From positions 343,825,375 to 343,889,374 of the forward strand of contig JAVHZZ010000003.1 in NCBI GenBank assembly GCA_036250195.1: a DNA stretch of 64,000 bases, in the 5' to 3' direction. A program made the position numbers and the translations under genes. This DNA is from Mixophyes australis. Taxonomy: Eukaryota > Chordata > Amphibia > Anura > Limnodynastidae. Under the pieces are notes generated by a model that searched no databases, had not been told where the DNA came from, and worked only from the letters and a program-made list of their open reading frames with translations. Below, piece after piece: positions 1 to 11,739 of this stretch (position 1 is its first letter; each line of letters begins with the position of its first letter).

Positions 1-880
1 AAAGTAGCAAACCTGGGCAGGATTGTTAGAGTAACATAACTGTAGAAGGAATGTCCACCTTTGACTTTTCTTTCTTATAAACCCTTCTACTCCCTAGATA
101 ATATGAGACTGGATTTCCTCGCATTGGATCACCATAACTACCAATTAACAATGTTTGAAAGATTTTCAAAAGTGTTGAGAACCTTACTTGTGATCTACAA
201 GTTTTTGATCTAACCAGGTACTGACTGTTAGTACTCTGTCCTTCATTCTGAATTAGGACTACGGTACCTCTGTGCTATCAGAGGTGCTGCTGTTGTACTT
301 GGATAGTTTTGCTTTGTTTGCAAGGGGTTTATACCTCATCATCTGAGCTGGATCGTGGTAGCCTCTGTCTGGACTTAATTATACTGCCTTTTGCTACAGA
401 CTAGTGCTAGTTCATTTGTCTTTGTTCTTGCTGCTGCTAATATTTCTGTGAAACTCCTGTTTGGATCCTGACTTCTCCCTGGCTTTTGACTCCTGCTTTT
501 GTTCCATCGTCCTGTACCCTTTCTAGTGACCCAGCCCCTGCTTACATTTCACCTTGCTCCTGCCTACTTCCTGGTATTGTTGTGGACCTTACAGCTTTTG
601 ACCCTGCCTTGCCTGACCTTAATCCTGTCTGATTCTCCTGTGGATCATCCAGTAATTTGTGATTCCTGGTTAATCTGTGCCTTGTGCCTCATGACTAACC
701 TGGTAATTCAATATCCTTGTGCCTGCACTTCTTGGATAATCCTGGTAACCTGAATCTGAACTTCACCATTCTTCCCTGGTAATTCAGTACCTCCTGCTTC
801 ATCTGTTATACCTGGACTATATCCAGGCACCTGTATCTGCATATTCACCATTACCTGCGCCTATGTATTACCTTTGTGAT
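1..880 (+). mobile_element. LTR-like pyrimidine-rich sequence, probable retroelement remnant
   Basis: A TATA-like TTATAAACCC near 75-85 is followed by several hundred bases rich in CCTG, CCTT and TTCC, from about 400 to 870. This resembles the R-U5 part of vertebrate gypsy LTRs and looks like the sequence at 44368-44890. No terminal TG/CA pair or target duplication could be placed, and the left end may lie outside the window. The 84-codon reading frame at 499-753 has no recognisable domain and is not called as a gene. Low confidence. Confidence 0.3.
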
Positions 881-904
881 TCTTGTCTATAGAAAAGATA
901 CTCT

Positions 905-1110
905 GGGCCTGAGTCATTAAGGAGAGCAAAGCAAAAAAAGGGGGTAAATTTGATCCTGGACAAACCATGTTACAATGCAAGGGATGCAAATTACATTATT
1001 ATTTTGCACATAAGGAAAATACTGACTGCTTTTTCATGTAGCACACAAATACTTGACAGCTTTATTTTTACACTGAAATTTAAAGCTGATCTAGTCCCTA
1101 CCCCAACTAT
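905..1110 (+). mobile_element. MITE, one arm of the GGCCTGATTCATTAAGG family
   Basis: This matches the left arm of the complete palindromic element at 57456-57788: a terminus like GGGCCTGAGTCATTAAGG, then the shared blocks GGACAAACCATGTTACAATG, TTTTGCACATAAGG and CATGTAGCACACAAATACTT. Only one arm is recognisable, so this copy is truncated. Confidence 0.7.
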
Positions 1111-1849
1111 AAATCTGTTCCCATATTTTAAATTTACAGATCTGATCTTTCAGTTTGCTACACCACAGTTTGCAGAGCTGTCCTCAGCAACAGATTGGTG
1201 GCTGTTATCCTCTCACAAGTCATGCAACTTTAGGCTTGGGTCTATGTGTGTTTTTCTTAAACTTAGGTCACATCTGTTTTTTTAGATACCTATTTATCAA
1301 ATTACCCTGTGCTTTTCATTTCAGAAGTCAACCTTTATTCACCTTACTTTAAAAATAACAGTTTCATTGTTTTAACTAATTTATAGTTACTCTTGTATGG
1401 TTTTATGTAGCAAATATTAAAAAACAATACTAAATGTATTTAATGTTTATTTACTTTTTCTTGATGGTTTATGTATTTACTGCTTTCCGGTGATGATTAT
1501 TGTCATAAGTGCACTCTTGTCTGATTAGATTAAGCCACTTTGTACATTTGGATTTATGGGGTGGTATGCGATATTCACTACATGTACAGAAAAAGTTGCA
1601 CTAGTGATAAGTTCAGTAGACTGTAAACTCTACTATATATAGTAAATATAGTGTATTGCAGGGCAGGTCTGGGAGTAAAAATCAGCCCTGGCATTTAAAG
1701 CACACAGGCCCACCTGTTGTAGGCTCCATGCGCTATACTGGTGCACACTGATGATGGTGCAATACACATTGCTGGTGCAGTACAACATGATGTAGTATCA
1801 GTGTGTGGGGGGGGGATGTTTATTTCTCCTAAAGACCCTAAACATTACA
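1111..1849. other. AT-rich, no gene seen
   Basis: AT-rich sequence with short reading frames only. No coding, RNA or mobile-element signature was recognised. Confidence 0.5.
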
Positions 1850-3375
1850 TTGTTAGCACCTCCATTACATCAATAAATACTATACTACATCAATACCCCT
1901 ACATTACAGCAACCAGCATCACTTCCACATTACAGCGTCCAGTATTACCACCCACATTACAGCATCACCCCCACATTAGAGCAACCAGCATCACCCCCCA
2001 TATTACAGCATCCAGCATCACCCCCCACATTACAGTGTCCAGCATTACCCCTCACATTTCAGCATCCAGCATCACCCCCACACTACAGCAACCAGCATCA
2101 CCCCCCACATTACAGCATCCAGCATCACTCCCCACATTACAGGAACCAGCATCCCCCCACATTACAGTGTCCAGCATTACCCCTCACATTTCAGCATCCA
2201 GCATCACCCCCACACTACAGCAACCAGCATCATCCCCCACATTACAGCATCCAGCATTACCCCCCACATTACAGCAACCCGCATCCATCACCCCCCACAT
2301 TACAGCAACCAGCATCACCCCCACATTACAACGTCCAGCATTACCCCTCACATTTCACATTTCAGCATCCAGCATCACCCCCACATTACAGCAATCTGTA
2401 TAACCCTCCACATTACAGCAACCAGCAGCACCCCCACATTACAGCAACCAGCATCCCCCCACATTACAGTGTCTAGTATCACCCCCACATTACAGCAACC
2501 AGCATCACCCCCCACATTACAGCAACCCGCATCACCCCCCATATTACAGCGTCCAGCATCACCCAGACATTACAGTGTCCAGCATTACCCCTCACATTTC
2601 AGCATCCAGCATCACCCCCACACTACAGCAACCAGCATCCCCCCCACATTACAGTGTCTAGTATCACCCCCACATTACAGCAACCAGCATCACCCCCCAC
2701 ATTACAGCAACCCGCATCACCCCCCATATTACAGCGTCCAGCATCACCCCCCACGTTACAGGAACCAGCATCACCCCCCACATTACAGCAACCCACATCA
2801 CCCCCCATATTACAGCATCCAGCATCACCCCCCACATTACAGGAACCAGCATCCCCCCACATTGCAGCAACCCACATCACCCCCCATATTACAGCGTCCA
2901 GCATCACTCCCCACATTACAGCAACCAGCATCCCCCCCATATTACAGTGTCTAGCATCACCCCCACATTACAGCAACCAGCATCACCCCCCACATTACAG
3001 CAACCCATATCACCCCCCATATTACAGCATCCAGCATCACCCCCCACATTACAGCAACCAGCATCCCCCCCATATTACAGTGTCTAGCATCACCCCCACA
3101 TTACAGCAACCAGCATCACCCCCCACATTACAGCAACCCACATCACCCCCCATATTACAGCACCCAGCATCACCCCCCACATTACAGGAACCAGCATCCC
3201 CCCACATTAAAATGTCCAGCATCACAACCACATTACAGTGTCCAGCATCACCCGCACATTACAGCGTCCAGCATCACCCCCCACATTACAGGGTCCAGCA
3301 TTACTCCCCACATTACAGATTCACCCCACATTACAGCTACCAGCATCACCCCCACATTACAACAATACCCTCTCC
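1850..3375. repeat. C-rich 27-bp minisatellite
   Basis: About 50 copies of a unit built from CATCACCCCCCACATTACAG plus CAACC, GTCC or ATCC variants; the usual period is 27 bp. Blocks of variant units recur, for example at 2017-2100, 2165-2230 and 2570-2640, which indicates higher-order duplication. The plus strand has almost no G except within CAG, so strand asymmetry is strong. Because 27 is divisible by three, long frames stay open on both strands (repeats such as TLQQPASPP). These are products of the period and not evidence of genes. Confidence 0.95.
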
Positions 3376-3900
3376 TACTTATTAGCAATACTAAGCCCCA
3401 AACACACTACAACATTGCCACCACCACCCCACCCCATACTACAGCATTACCACCAATTATACAGGCACCACTGTAGGAAACCAATGTTTTGCTTTTTTCA
3501 AATGTCCCACAAAATAGCAACAACAGAGTACTTACACACATATAATTAACTGGTATCCTTTTCCCTCAAATAAATAGTAATAGCAGAATTTTCATGAATC
3601 ATTCCACACAAAATAAAACTCTAACAAATATATCAGAAAAAACATAACTATTGAATGATCATTTGAACCCACACGACTGCATTAAAAGTATTTCCATATA
3701 CAGCAAAATGTCAGAGGAAAATATTTTTTACTACAGTAACTGGATATGTGTCTTTTTTATTCATTTTAAATAACACAGTATATAAATTATGGGGATAGAG
3801 GAGGTGGGTGAGAGATAATTGGATGTGATCCATCAGTTTGATTAGATTGGAAACATTTAGGTTATTTACCTGGGGACGTCTACCCCCTTGACTCACAGGC
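3376..3900. other. No gene seen
   Basis: Mixed AT-rich sequence after the minisatellite. Nothing recognisable apart from short C-rich trailing repeats up to about 3440. Confidence 0.5.
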
Positions 3901-4292
3901 AGGGCCGACAAGAGGAATTTTGGGACCCGGTACAGCAACTTCTTTGTGCCGCCGTCATATTCAACAATGAGAGACTTGCCTTTGGCAGAAGTTCATATTA
4001 TGCCACATAGTATTACCCTCAATTCATATTTGGTCATGCAGTAGTGCCCACAAATCATATTATGGCATAGTAGTGCCCCCAAATCATATACCATACAGTA
4101 GTGCCCACAAATCATATTATGCCACAATAGTGCCCCTAAATCATATTATGCAACAATAGTGTCCCAAATCATAGTATGTCACAATAGTGACCCCAAATCA
4201 TATTATGCCATACAGTATTGCCCCCAAAGCACATTATGCCATAGTAGTGTCCCCAAATAAATATGCCATACACAGTAGTGCCCCCAGTTCAA
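3901..4292. repeat. Interspersed repeat head plus about 30-bp minisatellite
   Basis: CAGGGCCGACAAGAGG at about 3900 resembles a hAT-like MITE terminus. It leads into about nine degenerate copies of a unit carrying AGTGCCCCCAAATCATATTA and TGCCATA, roughly 3985-4290. No matching right terminus was found. Confidence 0.75.
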
Positions 4293-4596
4293 GAAAAGAT
4301 GGTCAAAAACACATTGTACATGAGAAAATATATGAACTTACCTGATTATGGCATCCTGTGGTCGAAGTGGAAATTTAGAAGTGGGGGTATGGAAAATATA
4401 AGTATTAAGTAATGGAGTATGAAGGCTTTATTGTTTATTTTTTTAACACTTGTCCCCTCTGTGCATTCCCATTCTTCATTACTACTTGTGTTTTATGATG
4501 GCTACATCCCTGACCTTCCCATTCTTAAGATGTTTCTCCCTTTACACTTTCTTTTACCTATGCCCCTGCACCATCTTCTCCTTTGTCCCTCTCACA

Positions 4597-5187
4597 TAAC
4601 CCCCTGAACCATCTTCTCCTCTATCCCTCTCACTTATCTCCCTGCACCGCCTTCTCCCCTGGCACTCTCACACGTCTTCCTGCACCACCTTCTCCCCTGG
4701 CACTCTCACACGTCTTCCTGCATACCCTTCCCCCCTGGCTCTCTCACCCTCTTCCTGCACCCCCTTCCCCCTGGCTCTCTCACCCCTCTTCCTACACCCC
4801 CTTCCTCCTTGTTCTCTCATCCCTCTTCCTGCACCCCTTTCCCCCTGGCTCTCACACACCTCTTCCTGTACCCCTTTCTGCCCTGGCTCTCTCACACCTC
4901 TTCCTGCAACCCCCACCCCTTGGCTCTGTAACGCCTCTTCTTGCACACCCTTTCCCCCCTGGCTCTCTCACACCTCTTACTGTACCCCCTTCCCCCTGGC
5001 TCTCTCACACCTCTTCCTGCACCCCCTCCCCCCTGGCTCTCTTACACCTCTTCCTGCTCCCTTCCCCCTGGCTCTTTAATGCCTCTTCCTGCACCCTCTC
5101 CCCCCTGGCTCTCTCACGCCTCTTCCTGCACCCTCTACACACCCTGGCTCTCTCATTCCTCTACTTGCACCCCCTACATTTTCTAAT
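4597..5187. repeat. C/T-rich minisatellite, unit about 38 bp
   Basis: About 15 tandem copies containing CCTCTTCCTGCACCCC and CCCCTGGCTCTCTCACA, with unit length drifting from about 36 to 41 bp. The plus strand is strongly pyrimidine-biased. Open frames across it on both strands are repeat artefacts. Confidence 0.92.
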
Positions 5188-5633
5188 GACAACAAATTCA
5201 GCAAAACTTTGTTATGTTGTCCCTATAGTAATTGATAAAATAAATATTTTCTCTTCTGTTTAGTGAATGTGTTCTTCTTTGTATAAATTGTAGTCTTTTT
5301 CTATAGATCAATTTATAGCAATTAAGTTCCTGTTTATATTGTTTATTTTTTATCCCTTAGGTTGTGCATCTGTGAGATGTTGACCCTGATGGACTCGTGT
5401 CTATTTTTACTGTTTTCATTGTAGCTATTTATTTTAGGCTAAATCTAAATTATAGCTCTAGTCTGAATCCTCCCCCAGTGAGTTGTTATCTTTCACTCCA
5501 TAAATACTTATAATTGTATGTGTTCCCTATTCATTTTGCAGCAAAGCTGTCATTACCTTGTTCTTGGCCATTACTATAGGTGTGTAGCCTGATTTTATTA
5601 ATTGTAGAACCTTACAAAGGGTTGGTACACTAG
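5188..5633. other. AT-rich, no gene seen
   Basis: No coding, RNA or mobile-element signature recognised. Confidence 0.5.
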
Positions 5634-5651
5634 ATAGGCACTAATAATATT

Positions 5652-5682
<31 letters not shown>

Positions 5683-6008
5683 GTAATAATAATAATAATG
5701 TTTACTATATATAGCCCTTTTCTCCAAATAGAAAGAAATTATAGAAGTTGTCTATGTAATCATTCACATCAGTTCCTGCCCCATTAGAGCTTACAGTCTA
5801 AATCCCCTACCACATGCACACACACGAGAGTCTATTTTTGTCAGAAGCCAACTAACCTTCTAGTATGCTTTTGGACTGTGGAAGGAAATCAGAATACACA
5901 GAGGAAACCCATGCAACCATGAGGAGAACATATAAACTCCACACATCATTATCTGGTTGGAATTGAACCCATGACCCAATACTGTGAGGCAGCAATGCTA
6001 TTCAATGA
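5634..6008 (-). mobile_element. tRNA-derived SINE, old copy with (AAT)n tail
   Basis: A degenerate minus-strand copy of the SINE best seen at 34344-34688. Its tail is the microsatellite at 5645-5700. It carries the antisense blocks GAGCTTACAGTCTAAAT, GGAGAACATATAAACTCCAC and a decayed tRNA-like head near 5955-6005. Confidence 0.8.
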
Positions 6009-6149
6009 GCTTTGGTAAAATCAGGTAAAATCAGGTACAACATGTACAACTTAGGGGGAATAACTGCAGGACCTAACGGAGCCTATTGGTCCATGCAGTT
6101 AATCTACCTCACCCACAATTTGGCTCTGATGTCACAATGGAAGGGGCTA

Positions 6150-7389
6150 AAGTTCAGATGAAATGCCAATCTGTTTAATCTGGAAAAATCCCTCCTGACA
6201 CAATATTGCAGTCACGGTCCTATTTATCCCTGGATCCACTATTATCCTTTATTTTACGGTCATAACCTTGGATACCCTTTTCCGCTAAAAATTTGGCTAA
6301 CCCTTTCTGGAACATAGCAATTGAATCTGCCATCACAACCTTCCCTGGCAGTGAATTCCATTTCTTGACTCCCCCTACTGTAAAGAACTCTTTCCTTACC
6401 TGGTTGTAAAACTTATTTTACTCTAACCTTAGGGGGTAACCTTGTGTCCTTTGTACAGTCCTTTGGGGTAAAAAGTTCTCATAAAAGTTCTCTATATTGA
6501 CCCTTAATGTATTTGTACATAGTAATCAGTGGCGGAACTACCATTGTTACAGCAGGTGTGGTGCATTGGGGCCCATGGAGATAGTGGGGCCTGCTGCATG
6601 GCAGATGCAAAGGGTCGGGGACCTGTTTCCTTTCTCTCCGACTCCCTGGGGTCCCACAGCTCACTAGTTTCACCTCTGATAGCAATCATATCCCCTTATA
6701 GACGCCTCTTTTCTAAAGTAAACATGCCTAAACTGGCTAACCTTTTCTCATAACTAAATGACTCCATATCCTTTATCAATTTTGTCACCCTTCTCTGAAC
6801 CCTTTCTACTTCCAAAATGTCTTTTTTATAGAGTGGTGCCCAGAACTGTATACCATATTCCAGTCTTACCAGCAATTTATATAGTATGAAAATTACACCT
6901 TCTTTTCTTGCATCTATGCTGCTTTTTATGCATGCCAACACTTTATTGGCCTTTGCAGCTCCTGCTTGACATTAAGCACTATTGCAAAGTCTACTGTCTA
7001 CAAGCACTCTCAAATCCTTTTCCATTATAGATTCCCATAAGTTTATCCCTTTATTTTATAGATTGTGTGCTTGTTTTTGATCCCTAAATGCATAACTTTA
7101 TATTTATCTATGTTAAATTTCATCTTACATTGGGCCACCCAATCCTCAAGTTTATTCAAGTCCTTCTGTACAGAAATTACATCTTGACCATCCCGCCTTG
7201 TGTCTGAAGGTCAGTTTGGCAATTTTATTACCTTACAAAGTTAACCTAATGAAAATTTTGCTCTCTAAACCATCACAAAGATCATTGATAAACATATTAA
7301 AAAGAAGTAGTCCCTGCACAAGTCCTTGAGGTACACCACTTAAAACATTTGTCCAATTAGAAAATGTTCCTTATTCTCCAACCAGCTTC
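6150..7389 (-). mobile_element. CR1/L2-clade LINE, RT and 3' part (decayed)
   Basis: Reading the minus strand, the region near 7350-7290 encodes the reverse transcriptase block GVPQGLVQGLLLFNMFINDL. Positions 6941-6696 encode the ORF2 C-terminal pattern LEYGIQFWAPLYKKDILEVE, followed by a RVQRR-type block. Positions 6480-6150 carry the remaining 3' coding and UTR sequence. Frameshifts and stops interrupt it. A 152 bp MITE (6527-6678) and a 41 bp foreign patch (7184-7224) are inserted. The 5' side is cut by LTR-like DNA at 7390. A related 3' end is at 27637-28060. Confidence 0.88.
6527..6678. mobile_element. hAT-type MITE nested in the LINE
   Basis: Imperfect terminal inverted repeats CAGTGGCGGAACTACC and CTAGTTTCACCTCTG (reverse complement CAGAGGTGAAACTAG). 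They are flanked by 8 bp ATAGTAAT (6519-6526) and ATAGCAAT (6679-6686), differing at one base. The 8 bp duplication and CAG...CTG ends are typical of the hAT superfamily. No coding capacity. Confidence 0.8.
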
Positions 7390-8110
7390 TGTTAGGTCCG
7401 CCTGATCACGTGACCTGAGAGGCGAGGAATTCAAACTTCCTTACTATTTAGTCTTCACTCTGACACTCTCCTGTGTCAGAGCAACAAGTGTACTTAGCGT
7501 CTGGCTGCTCCTGATCATTGTGCTTTCCCTGTGTACTTTTCCCTGTGAATACTGGCTGACCTTCTGTGTACCGTCCCGACTTGTCTGATTAACCCTACAT
7601 CTGCTGAATCCCATGTAACACGCACTGGCTGACCTTCTGTGTACCAAACCGGCTACAGTTCCTGACTCCTCTTGTGTTTGTCTCCTCGTACCTCTCTACT
7701 AGACAGCAAGGTACATCTGGCTTCCTACTTCATACAGGTAAGCTGTTTGATATCCAGCTAGACGAGGCCTTTTACTATGTTCCCAGAACCGTTTACCCTA
7801 CTACTATCGCTCTATCACGCTGGTGGCCTAACCTAGGGGCCGCGACCTGAGGGCCTCCAGCAGCTAAAACCATCCCACTTTGCTACGGTTCTTGGAGAAG
7901 ACCGGAGGGTCCGTTAGACTCCGTGCCCTGGGAAGGCCAGTGCCAATACCGGTTGGTAGTTGTCTCCAGTGACCATAGAACAATGTTGTTTCCTAGACCC
8001 AGTTCCTCTAGGCAAAATCAGATTTCCTGGCTTTCCATTGTGGTTTTATCTCTATTACTGACTGATTGCGCAGACTGAGAAAGCTGGATGGTATTGTCTT
8101 CTCCGAGGTT
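7390..8110 (+). mobile_element. LTR-like sequence inserted in the LINE
   Basis: It starts TGTTAGGTCCGCC exactly where LINE homology stops, and continues with C/T-rich segments such as CTGGCTGACCTTCTGTGTACC (two copies, near 7553 and 7627). It resembles a gypsy-type LTR. The 3' boundary and target duplication could not be fixed, so the end given is approximate. Confidence 0.5.
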
Positions 8111-8230
8111 GGTCTCCACCTTCATGATGCAAGTATAAGTTTATTTTACCATGGTTACTACAATTTGTGAACCATTTGGAATAATCTGCATACGTTCATT
8201 AATCTAATCTTACTAAATGAAGGGAACCTG

Positions 8231-8232
<2 letters not shown>

Positions 8233-8282
<50 letters not shown>

Positions 8283-8285
8283 TTA
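8233..8285. repeat. (TAA)n microsatellite
   Basis: About 17 uninterrupted TAA units. Confidence 0.97.
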
Positions 8286-8329
8286 TCATTAATTTGTAAG
8301 GTACCACAAGCATACATAAATACTGTCCT

Positions 8330-9045
8330 GGACAATAATATTGGCACCCTTGCACTTTTTCAAATAACATGCAATTTCCTCTAAACATAACTTGAAATTA
8401 ACAACAGTATCTGGTCTCCACAATTCTTTCATTGTCATGCTGGAAGTGCCATAGTCTTCTTTGGAGACCGGGCTTTCTAGGAATTGGTTCAACATTACTC
8501 TTTAAATTGGCCTATTAAACTCCAGATTTCTTGATGCTATGCACACGTTTAAATCACCCATTCATCACAGCAAACCCAAAACATCACTGAAACTACTCCT
8601 TGTTTGACTGTAGTGAATACGTTCTTTTCTTTGGATGCTTAATTTTGCTTTCTGTATATATAGCGATGGCGTGCTCTAATTTGATCTCATCTGACCAAAG
8701 GACATTCTCTCCAAAGGAATTTGACTTGTTCAGGTGTTTTTTGGCAAACACCAGTTAGGTTTTCTTATGTCTTACTGTCAGCATCTGGGGTCCATGTAAC
8801 CCACTTTCATTGACCGTCCCGCCTTGTATCTGAAGGTCAGTTTGGCAATTGATCAAGGTACTTTCTCCACCATTTAAACAGTCATGCACTGCAATCATTC
8901 CAGTGTGTTTTGTGGCCATGTCCATGAATGTTGGTACAGTGACATGGGCTATAAACGATGCGACAGGACTCGGAGGAAAACTGGATGTAAGGACTAAAGC
9001 TGAGAGTAATAATAAGTTGCTGCCACCATCATAAAAACAAAACAA
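8330..9045 (-). pseudogene. Tc1/mariner-type transposase relic
   Basis: The minus strand from about 8900 to 8330 contains, in broken frames, the Tc1-like order of motifs. A helix-turn-helix-side block encodes VNESGLHGP (near 8815-8785), resembling the ESGLHGR pattern of Tc1 transposases. CPLVR-type lead-in sequence is followed by LWSDE with the first catalytic aspartate (near 8700-8680). A degraded TTVKQGVVSVMFW block (near 8610-8570) corresponds to the usual TVKHGGGSIMLW. Stops and frameshifts rule out function. Terminal inverted repeats were not recognised. Confidence 0.7.
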
Positions 9046-9662
9046 ACTGTATCAATAATAAATATTCATTGTTCTTTGGTCCAATGTATTCCAATGGGAA
9101 GAGCGTAACCCTTATGTGAAAGAAATGAAAAACACATGAAACAGACATTCCACTCCCAAGTAGCACCCAACACCAAATTGATTAAGCTCCGCTGAGCCTT
9201 GCTAGTTAATAGCCGCGCAGCCAATCAGCAGGGGTCGCTTACATCTGATTATATTGAAAGAGATTACTCTTGTATCTAACTGGCTAGTGAAGCAGTGCTT
9301 CCATTTAGGATATTTGATAAATCTTGGCAGCAACCCACAAGGTTATACTAAAAATTCAATCTTAGCCTGAAGGTGGAGATTTTCATTCAATACAGTAATC
9401 ATAACTGGTTTGTACAATATTTCATTTAAGCAAGTGTTTTCATGGCATTGCTTATAGAAATGACTATAACAATTGCCAGCACATAAAATTGGACATAGCT
9501 CTGCATATTAGTTTTGCTTGTTCTAATTACATGCATGTTATTTGACTACTAAGCCTAAAAAACAAATTGCTTTTTATAAAATATCTACTAATAACATTCA
9601 CAAAAAAGATTTATCAAAGTTTTAGGAGGTTATCAGAAATGAATGCACTTAAATTTGACACC
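9046..9662. other. AT-rich, no gene seen
   Basis: No coding, RNA or mobile-element signature recognised. Confidence 0.5.
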
Positions 9663-10013
9663 AGCATCTGAGCCTAAGGGGGAGATTTGCTAAGGGTCGG
9701 TTTTGTTTGCAGTTTGTAAACCACCACACGTTGAATGCGGTTTTCAGAGCCAAACTGCACTAGTAGCATTTTGCTTTGCAACTATGGTCACCTGGTGAGG
9801 TGTACTGTGCCCATCTGACAGGCCTAGCAGCAGACACCCTATCAGGCTCAGTTGACTTAAATGGAAATAAAGGGTAAAAAATGTCCACTGTCTTCCATTT
9901 TCTAAAAGTCCAACCTGCTCATCATTGGCCCAGTCATCTTGGGGATGGGCTAAAGATCAGAACTACTCATCAGTGTGCCAAAAACCATGAGTTTGGCAAA
10001 TTCATACTTTAAT
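9663..10013 (+). repeat. Interspersed repeat shared with 63383-63870
   Basis: Blocks shared by both copies, in the same order: a terminus like GAGATTTGCTAAGGGTC, then GTAAACCACCA, GCGGTTTTCAGA, GAGGTGTACTGTG, CAGGCTCA and an ATGAGTTTGGCA/ATGAGTTTATTGCA end. No reading frame. Probably a non-autonomous DNA element. Confidence 0.65.
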
Positions 10014-10017
10014 AAAC

Positions 10018-11612
10018 TTATTTTTTAAATCAAGTAATTTTTATTTAAATTTTCTAAACAAACAAAACAAACGTAAGAGAACAAAATTAGATGGGAATGC
10101 ATACAAAAATTACAAATAGAAAGGGTATAAAGAAATAAAAATTAGCCGTAACTACATTAAGAACAATACAGGGCGAACAAAAACGAGTCAGATGAGATAC
10201 TTGAGTACAGGGGTGCAGTCACAGAGATACTATTGGCAAAAGTCAGAGACAATGAATGCATGCATGGGATTCACAATACATATGCAAGGCGGCTTTGAGA
10301 TAGTATTATGATTTTATATTTCAATGGTCCTCATAGCCTGAATACAAACATATTTGGAGCGTATTTGGAGCCGGCTTCCTGGGTCTGGAGCTGGGAAGGA
10401 TACCAGAGGAAAAGGAGGGAGAAGAGAGGGAACAACTCGTGGAGAGAGTGGTCAACCGAGATCTAGATCTGTGCTTCAATTTGTACCAAGGGGACCATGC
10501 TTTATGATATTTGTGCTTTTCCCGTCTCTCAGTGTACATGTACCTCTCATGATTCATAGTATCATTTACCAAGGCGTTCCATTTCGGTGGTAGTCTCTTC
10601 ACCGATGCTGAGGACACCTACAAAAGGAAACCGATTTCAGAAGAAAACGACAACAATATACACAGACTTACCTGATCAGCGACTGTCCACATATCCGATC
10701 CTAGCAAAACACTGACAGGAGCTTCTTCCGAATGCACAGATGTCCAGCAGTAGTGTCTGATGTCATTGCGCCCTCAATGAATGTTTATTTAAAGCGCCAA
10801 TGTCGGGACCCCTCTCTTAACAGTTAACCTGCGTGGTCCTGACATTGCCGCTTTAAATAAAAATTAATTGAGGGCGCACTGACGTCAGACACTACTGCCG
10901 GACACCTGTGCATACGGAAGAAGTTCCTGTCAGTGTTCTGCTGGATGGGATATGTGGACAGTCGCTGATCAGGTAAGTCTGTGTATATTCTTGTCATTTT
11001 CTTCTCAAATCGGTTTTCTTTTGTAGGTGTTCTCAGCGTCGGATTGCTCAGCATCTGCAACGCGTACCCCACCCTTCCATTTATAGAAGCCAGGGTGCTC
11101 TTTAGCGAGCCGAGTGCATGCTATGATAAGTATAGCTAATGTTATGAGGATAAAAATAAATTTTTATGGAGGTCTATTCAAGCTGTCTTCCAGGGAGACA
11201 CCAAATAAACATGTTTCGGGAGTCAAGGGCGGAATCCTCAGGATCGTATGACCAATACAAGCCCACACCCTCACCCAAAAGACTCGTACCCCCCAACCCT
11301 CCCACAGCAAATGCCAGAAGTTACAGTCCATCAAACCACACTCGGGGCAGTCAGTATTTTGTCTCCCATCGATTCCAGCCATTGAACTCAGGGTGTGGTA
11401 TACCTTGTGTAGTATGAAAAGGGGAATTTGCTGAAAGCAGACACGCAAAGTCGCATCTTTTATGATTTTCAGGATATGACACCAGTCCTCTTCCAACAGC
11501 GTGCCTACATCCGATTCCCATTTGGCCTTAAGGGGTAACAGACTGGTCAATACATGTTGGTAATTGAGTTCAGGATATACCGTAGAGATGACTCTATGTC
11601 CACCCATATTTC
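10018..11612 (-). mobile_element. L1-type LINE, ORF2 C-terminus and 3' UTR, split by a foldback element
   Basis: On the minus strand, 11607-11164 encodes a 147-codon open frame resembling the L1 ORF2 C-terminal region: LKAKWESDVGTLLEEDWCHI, ILHKVYHTL, then a CPECG...FWHLLWEG zinc-finger-like segment. Similarity continues to about 11043 (an ILITLAILIIACTRLAKEHP-type block) and resumes at 10600-10470 with PPKWNALVND and KAWSPWY. A 3' UTR with AATAAA-like sequence ends at about 10018. The foldback at 10602-11042 interrupts the ORF2 reading frame. Confidence 0.75.
10602..11042. mobile_element. Long palindromic (foldback) element inserted in the L1
   Basis: Arms 10602-10810 and 10835-11042 are near-perfect inverted repeats of about 208 bp, with a 24 bp spacer centred on TTAACAGTTAA. 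Ends are CCGATGCTGAGGACACCTAC and its inverted partner. Each arm read outward contains a consensus splice donor (CAG/GTAAGT at 10970-10978 in the right arm), followed about 50 bases later by a polypyrimidine tract and TTTTGTAG/G (intron-like interval 10973-11026). No reading frame of note. No clear target duplication was found. Confidence 0.85.
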
Positions 11613-11739
11613 TCAGAAGCGTTATAATGAAAAAACTAGAAGTGTGCGAGAAGAGTCACCAAACTGTGACGGAATAGAATGCCTGAGTTGCAGGTAACGG
11701 CAATGCCGGCTGTCATGTAAGGTAAGTGTAACTGTTAGA

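Noticed and set aside
1850..3375. CRISPR-like array of short direct repeats
   Set aside because: Units are contiguous without unique spacers, and the genome is a vertebrate's; it is a minisatellite.
1741..3549. Long open frames of 220 and 243 codons
   Set aside because: They are made entirely of a 27-bp tandem repeat whose length is a multiple of three; both strands are open for the same reason.
4583..5263. 226-codon proline/leucine-rich frame
   Set aside because: Arises from the pyrimidine-rich 38-bp minisatellite; no start context, domain or splice support.
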